64,000 nt of DNA from Psychrobacter urativorans (GTDB taxonomy: Bacteria > Pseudomonadota > Gammaproteobacteria > Pseudomonadales > Moraxellaceae), in assembly GCF_904846695.1 (NCBI RefSeq), contig NZ_CAJHBR010000007.1, positions 1 to 64,000 of the forward strand. The letters run 5' to 3'. Below are positions 59,524-64,000 of this stretch, one piece after another (positions within the stretch are counted from its first letter, which is position 1; each line of letters starts with the position of its first letter). Position numbers and translations under genes: made by a program. The notes below the pieces were generated by a model. It saw nothing but the letters and a program-made list of their open reading frames with translations. It had not been told where the DNA came from and ran no database searches.

Positions 59524-60474
59524 CTAGTTGTTTAAATCCATAGGGGGATCTAGCTCAACAGTACTGTTGCGCTTATTAAGTACATAAGCAGCGATTGTTT
59601 TTTCATCACTATTATAGGGATTACCTAAATTAGGTAAATGCTTAAAACGTCGATAGCCCCACATGTAATGGCTACAATGAGGTCGGATCATTCGCTCCAT
59701 AGCCTGATTAAGCGCATAAGTAGAGACCGCAGAATCGCGGCTATATAATGCTTGATCATCGAATTTATAACAATGAATGTCAAAGCCCTGACCATCGCTA
59801 CGACGAATACAAGACACGCCTACTAAAGCACAGTTGGTTTTGCTGGCCAGTTTGGAAGCTAAAGTGCTAGTTAAAGTTTCCACCCCAAAAAAAGGAACAA
59901 TTACACCACCTGAAGGTTCAGGCACATGATCAGGCAGCACCATACTAAAGCCACCCTGTTTTAGCGTTTTAAAAATCGCCTTAACCCCACTACCGTCAGT
60001 AGGGACTAAAGTGGCATTAAGCCGCTGCCGACCTTGCAGTACAAACTCATTAATGAGCTTGCCCTTAACCGGCTTGTACATGATAGTGGGGGAACCGAAC
60101 TGATTGAGCCAAGCGTTCATCATCTCCCAAGTACCTAAATGCGGTATAATTGCGAGCATCCCATTAGGGTCAGCCAGTCCTTGCAACAAGATATCTTTAT
60201 TATAGATATCTCGAATCTGTTCCATACTCCACTTAGGAGGCATTGCCCAGCTTTTTATAGACTCAACGCTACTAAGACATTGATTGACAACGATAGCTTT
60301 AGTCAACTTTTGCTTTTGTAATTCAGATAAGTTTAGATCTGTCAAAGTTATATTAATGCCAATAGTGCGTACTAAACTTGCGTCTGACATACGCATGACA
60401 ATCCAAGCGACAATATGTGCTAGCCCCTGTAGCAGGGACAATGGCACATATTTGAACAGGTGATAAGGGTTCAT
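59524..60474 (-). CDS. LpxL/HtrB-family lipid A acyltransferase
   Basis: A 316-residue lysophospholipid/lipid A late acyltransferase. It adds a secondary acyl chain from acyl-ACP. The catalytic HX4E is H112-LGTW-E117 (IPHLGTWEMM). Further signs are TIMYKPVKGKLINEFV, VLPDHVPEPSGGVIVPFFG (the substrate loop) and YMWGYRRFKHLP near 268. The N-terminal helix (PLSLLQGLAHIVAWIVMRM) anchors it. First gene of the minus-strand LOS unit; LpxL and LpxM cannot be told apart here. Confidence 0.9.
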   Translation of the reverse strand: MNPYHLFKYVPLSLLQGLAHIVAWIVMRMSDASLVRTIGINITLTDLNLSELQKQKLTKAIVVNQCLSSVESIKSWAMPPKWSMEQIRDIYNKDILLQGLADPNGMLAIIPHLGTWEMMNAWLNQFGSPTIMYKPVKGKLINEFVLQGRQRLNATLVPTDGSGVKAIFKTLKQGGFSMVLPDHVPEPSGGVIVPFFGVETLTSTLASKLASKTNCALVGVSCIRRSDGQGFDIHCYKFDDQALYSRDSAVSTYALNQAMERMIRPHCSHYMWGYRRFKHLPNLGNPYNSDEKTIAAYVLNKRNSTVELDPPMDLNN

Positions 60475-60532
60475 GACCGATCACAAGCTAGTCGATGAGA
60501 CTGTAAAATACAATAGGGCATAGTCAGATTAT

Positions 60533-62425
60533 CTATTCAGCAGATTTAGTAGTGTCAGCTTGTACCTTTTCTCGTACACGGATACCCAAATCACGCAGCT
60601 GCTTGCTATCTACTTCAGCAGGAGCTTGAGTTAGAGGACACTCAGCAGTTTTGGTTTTTGGGAAAGCAATAACATCACGGATAGAGCTGGCACCTACCAT
60701 CAGCATAATCAAGCGATCTAAACCAAAAGCTAAACCACCATGCGGTGGTGCACCGAATTTTAGTGCATCAAGTAAGAAGCCAAATTTGTCTTGCGCTTCT
60801 TGCTCGCCTATACCCAAAGCTTCAAGTACGGCTTGCTGCATATCAAAGGTATTGATACGTAAGCTACCACCACCAACTTCTGTACCATTCACTACCATAT
60901 CATAAGCTATAGATAGAGCGGTTGCTGGGCTGTCTTTTAGCTCTTGAACAGATCCTTTAGGCTTAGTAAACGGATGATGCATTGAAGTCCATTTGCCATC
61001 GTCAGTTTCTTCAAACATTGGGAAATCAGTCACCCAAAGTGGCGCCCACTCACAAGTAGTCATCTGCAGATCTAAACCAATCTTTTGGCGTAGTGCGCCT
61101 ATAGCATCATTAACGATATTGGCTTTATCCGCACCAAAGAAAATGATATCGCCATCTTCTGCTTGGGTACGTTCAATCAAGCTAGCTAGCACTTCATCCG
61201 TCATGTTTTTGATGATTGGTGATTGTAGGCCAGACTCTTTATCAACGCCGTTATTGATATTGCTAGCATCGTTGACTTTGATATAAGCCAAACCACGCGC
61301 GCCATAGATACCAACGAATTTAGTGTATTCATCGATTTGCTTACGGCTTATCGAAGCACCCTTAGGGATACGTAAGGCGGCAACACGACCTTTAGGATCA
61401 TTAGCAGGGCCGGCGAATACTTTAAAATCAACGCTTTGCATTAGATCAGCGACATCGACTAATTTTAGCGGAATGCGTAAGTCAGGCTTATCTGAAGCGT
61501 AATCGCGCATAGCTTCTGCGTAAGTCATACGAGGAAACTGTTCAAACTCAACATCTAACATAGTCTTAAATAGATGCTTGATCAGGCCTTCGTTGATGGC
61601 CATGATGCCTTCTTCATCTAAGAAAGAGGTTTCGATATCGACTTGGGTAAATTCAGGTTGACGATCAGCACGCAAATCTTCATCACGGAAACATTTAGCG
61701 ATTTGATAATAGCGATCAAAGCCAGAAACCATTAGTAGTTGTTTAAACAGCTGTGGCGACTGTGGTAAAGCAAAGAAGTTACCTGGACGTGTACGTGAAG
61801 GTACTAAATAATCGCGAGCACCTTCAGGGGTAGCACGAGTCAAAATAGGGGTTTCGACGTCTAAAAAACCATGGTCATCTAAGTAGCGACGAATCGTTGA
61901 AGTAGCTTTGGCACGGAATACCATGCGTTCTTGCATTTGTGGGCGGCGCATATCTAAGTAGCGATATTTCAAACGCAAATCTTCTGATACCGTAGTATTT
62001 TCATCATTTAATGGAAAAGGTGGGGTTTCAGATTTTGCTAATACTTCAATTTCTTTGCCCAATAACTCAATTTGACCACTAGTCATCGTAGCGTTTTCGG
62101 TACCTTCATAACGACGACGTACACGGCCAGTTATTTTTAGTACATATTCAGGGCGTACAGCATCAGCAGTAGCAAAAGCTTCTGGGGTATCTGGATCAAC
62201 GACCACTTGTAGAATACCAGCACGGTCACGCATGTCTAAAAAGATAACCCCACCATGATCGCGACGACGATGTACCCAACCGACGATAGTGATGGTTTGC
62301 TCTAATAGATTTTCGGTTACTGCACCACAATATTCATCACGGTAACCGCTATGTACACTCATCTCACTTTCTGTGGCGAGTTGAGTTTGGTTTATAATGC
62401 TGTTGGTTGTGATAGGGTCGGTCAT
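60533..62425 (-). CDS. aspS: Aspartyl-tRNA synthetase
   Basis: Class IIb synthetase that charges tRNA-Asp. The 630-residue bacterial type has an N-terminal anticodon-binding OB domain ([20 protein letters not shown]), motif 2 ([26 protein letters not shown]), the GAD insertion and motif 3 ([14 protein letters not shown]). The first 21 residues are a polar extension; an ATG at residue 22 ([13 protein letters not shown]) resembles the E. coli start and is the alternative. The gene is convergent with nothing and adjoins the LOS unit 58 bases away. Confidence 0.97.
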   Translation of the reverse strand: MTDPITTNSIINQTQLATESEMSVHSGYRDEYCGAVTENLLEQTITIVGWVHRRRDHGGVIFLDMRDRAGILQVVVDPDTPEAFATADAVRPEYVLKITGRVRRRYEGTENATMTSGQIELLGKEIEVLAKSETPPFPLNDENTTVSEDLRLKYRYLDMRRPQMQERMVFRAKATSTIRRYLDDHGFLDVETPILTRATPEGARDYLVPSRTRPGNFFALPQSPQLFKQLLMVSGFDRYYQIAKCFRDEDLRADRQPEFTQVDIETSFLDEEGIMAINEGLIKHLFKTMLDVEFEQFPRMTYAEAMRDYASDKPDLRIPLKLVDVADLMQSVDFKVFAGPANDPKGRVAALRIPKGASISRKQIDEYTKFVGIYGARGLAYIKVNDASNINNGVDKESGLQSPIIKNMTDEVLASLIERTQAEDGDIIFFGADKANIVNDAIGALRQKIGLDLQMTTCEWAPLWVTDFPMFEETDDGKWTSMHHPFTKPKGSVQELKDSPATALSIAYDMVVNGTEVGGGSLRINTFDMQQAVLEALGIGEQEAQDKFGFLLDALKFGAPPHGGLAFGLDRLIMLMVGASSIRDVIAFPKTKTAECPLTQAPAEVDSKQLRDLGIRVREKVQADTTKSAE

Positions 62426-62922
62426 AATAATAGTTATCCAGTTGTCTGCTCAATTCAAAGAACAATAATGCAGCCATCGTTAGTAGATTTCAACCCACTC
62501 AAATTAACTGGCGCTGTAGACTAGGGCCAGTTAATTGAAGAGTTAGTTGCTTGTAAGCGTTGCAATTTTAGCGATAATAAGCGCTAGTCTTTAGATAGAC
62601 AATTGCCATTAGCAAAAAAACACCATATCAGCAAACTCATAACAATGGAGTGCATAAAAATAAGTGTAAACGCATATTATGCCTAATGTGCTTTTGTTAT
62701 ACAACTCTGCTGATAGAATCCTCTGGTAGGGATAGGCTGTATCTGCCCATTTTGTAACTCCTGATTACTAAATAATGCCTGTAAAATGTTTTAGCTTTCA
62801 ATAATCGCTGAGCGACTTGAAAAGTTTTAATATAGGGGTCATATCATGCTGATACCAAAAATATTACTGTTTTAACTTGGCAGCTCTTTGTCATTTAACC
62901 TATTAATTAAGGAATACTATCG
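62426..62922. other. Divergent intergenic region between aspS and sohB, 497 bases
   Basis: Carries the presumed aspS and sohB promoters. A very short reading frame near 62847 (nine codons) is not credible. No operator, RNA element or gene is recognised. Confidence 0.4.
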
Positions 62923-63897
62923 ATGTTATTTCATCCGCCTAAAAATCCTGTCGAACTAAAAGTAATGCATCTTAATGAATCTCAAAAACAGCATCGTGAG
63001 GATTTGGTTGAGGCCACTCAAGGTAAAGCGGCGCTCAAACTACTCAAAAAAGGGCTCGCCAAAAAAGCTAAGCAAGCATTAAAAGCTAAAAATAAAAGTA
63101 AGAATAAAACCCCAAGCGCGCAAGTTTTTGTCCTTGATTTCGATGGTGATATGAAAGCTTCCGCCGTCAAGCATTTACGTGAAGAGATTAGCACGTTAAT
63201 CAGCACTGCCAATAAAGGTGATGAAGTCGTCATACGCTTAGAGTCACCAGGCGGCATAGTCCATGGTTATGGTCTAGCAGCAGCACAATTGGTTCGTCTT
63301 AGAGACGCCGGCTTAAAGCTAACCGTATGCGTGGACAAAGTGGCAGCTAGCGGTGGCTATATGATGGCTTGTGTTGCGGACAAGATCGTAGCGGCTCCCT
63401 TTGCAGTTGTTGGTTCTATCGGCGTGGTTTCGCAGCTACCCAACTTCCATAAATGGTTAAAGAATCACGATGTAGATTATGAGCAGTTCACTGCTGGTGA
63501 CTATAAGCGCACCGTAACTGTATTCGGTGAAAATGACGATGAAGATCGTGCCAAATATCAGCAAGAGCTAGAGCAAACTCATGAGCTATTTAAGCATTTC
63601 GTCAATCGTTATCGCTCAATGCTAGATTTAGATAAAGTGGCTACTGGTGAGCATTGGTATGGCGAAGATGCGCTACATCTTAACTTAGTAGACAGCTTGC
63701 AGACATCAGATAGCTATATTTTAGAGCTGATGGAAGATTATGAAGTTTATGCTTTGCACTCACGTCAAAAGCCAACCTTTGCTGAAAAGCTAGGACTAGC
63801 ACAAGCAGCAGAGGCCACGTTGAGTATAGTCATTGATAAATTACCAGAAGCCTTAGCCCGTTTTGACTTCAACAGTCGCCTCAATATCTTAAAGTAA
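62923..63897 (+). CDS. sohB: SohB-like S49-family peptidase lacking the N-terminal membrane anchor
   Basis: A 324-residue S49 serine peptidase related to signal-peptide peptidase. The catalytic pair is S143 (VAASGGYMMAC) and K195 (DYKRTV), with ESPGGIVHGYGLAAAQL and GEHWYG also typical of SohB. E. coli SohB starts with a membrane helix. Here the N-terminus (MLFHPPKNPVELKV...) is hydrophilic, followed by a Lys/Ala-rich stretch (residues 36-62), and no hydrophobic segment is found upstream in any frame. AAGGA precedes the ATG. It may therefore be soluble or peripheral. Confidence 0.92.
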   Translation: MLFHPPKNPVELKVMHLNESQKQHREDLVEATQGKAALKLLKKGLAKKAKQALKAKNKSKNKTPSAQVFVLDFDGDMKASAVKHLREEISTLISTANKGDEVVIRLESPGGIVHGYGLAAAQLVRLRDAGLKLTVCVDKVAASGGYMMACVADKIVAAPFAVVGSIGVVSQLPNFHKWLKNHDVDYEQFTAGDYKRTVTVFGENDDEDRAKYQQELEQTHELFKHFVNRYRSMLDLDKVATGEHWYGEDALHLNLVDSLQTSDSYILELMEDYEVYALHSRQKPTFAEKLGLAQAAEATLSIVIDKLPEALARFDFNSRLNILK

Positions 63898-63937
63898 GGA
63901 TTGACTATAAAAGGTGTTTTTAGCTTAAGCTTTAAAC

Positions 63938-63972
63938 GCACTAAAAGCTGCATTTATTAGTGCTGGTTTTTT
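63938..63972 (+). terminator. Intrinsic terminator after sohB
   Basis: GCACTAA at 63938-63944 pairs with TTAGTGC at 63957-63963, followed by TGGTTTTTT. Confidence 0.6.
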
Positions 63973-64000
63973 AATAGCCTCAGTGTTTGTATTTTGTAAG

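Overview
The window looks like a chromosomal segment of a Moraxellaceae gammaproteobacterium, most likely Psychrobacter. Evidence for this is the moderately AT-rich base use, the style of the housekeeping proteins (MnmA, MnmG, GlnE, AspS, PurB, a long-form LeuA), long intergenic spacers, and a lipooligosaccharide-type glycosyltransferase cluster. This is inference from protein resemblance; no rRNA or other taxonomic marker is present. I saw no tRNA, rRNA, CRISPR array, prophage or plasmid functions.

Layout. 0-12.3 kb: the tail of an IS630-type transposase cut by the window edge, a DASS anion transporter, the ribosomal oxygenase RoxA, purB, mnmA, ispF, grxD, an unknown acidic protein, mnmG and an AEC permease. 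12.3-20 kb: a scar of decayed genes, a luciferase-like oxidoreductase, a CysB-type regulator, katG and an AmpG-type permease. 20-32.7 kb: prmC, a MoeB/HesA-type E1-like enzyme, an ABC1 kinase, a YbfB-type MFS permease, an Lrp regulator divergent from leuA, an unknown protein, accC and accB (here unusually far apart), and a MATE exporter. 32.7-34.8 kb: a second scar with an IS3-type transposase remnant and a headless gene, then a small exported protein. 34.8-48 kb: a Sel1-repeat protein, an EVE-domain protein, hemW, an entericidin-like lipoprotein, trmL, the tusDCBE sulfur relay, two catabolic-type enzymes, glnE and ilvE. 48-60.5 kb: an envelope glycan region. 60.5-64 kb: aspS and sohB.

Two functional themes stand out. 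First, wobble-uridine tRNA modification is well represented: MnmA (2-thiolation), the TusD/C/B/E proteins that deliver its sulfur, MnmG (the 5-carboxymethylaminomethyl branch) and TrmL (2'-O-methylation of position 34). Second, four consecutive minus-strand genes at 48.1-52.4 kb (PMT-type lipid-linked sugar transferase, polyprenyl-phosphate glycosyltransferase, GtrA flippase, ChbG/YdjC-type deacetylase) have the parts list of a lipid A amino-sugar modification pathway like Francisella FlmF2/NaxD/FlmK or Bordetella Lgm. They adjoin a mosaic of LOS-type glycosyltransferases and an LpxL-family acyltransferase. This is the best candidate here for an under-described system.

Decay and variation are also visible: two intergenic scars, a glycosyltransferase whose conserved N-terminus lies in frame upstream of its first usable start codon, several short tandem repeats (7, 13, 15 and 38 bp units), and a 54-bp palindrome.
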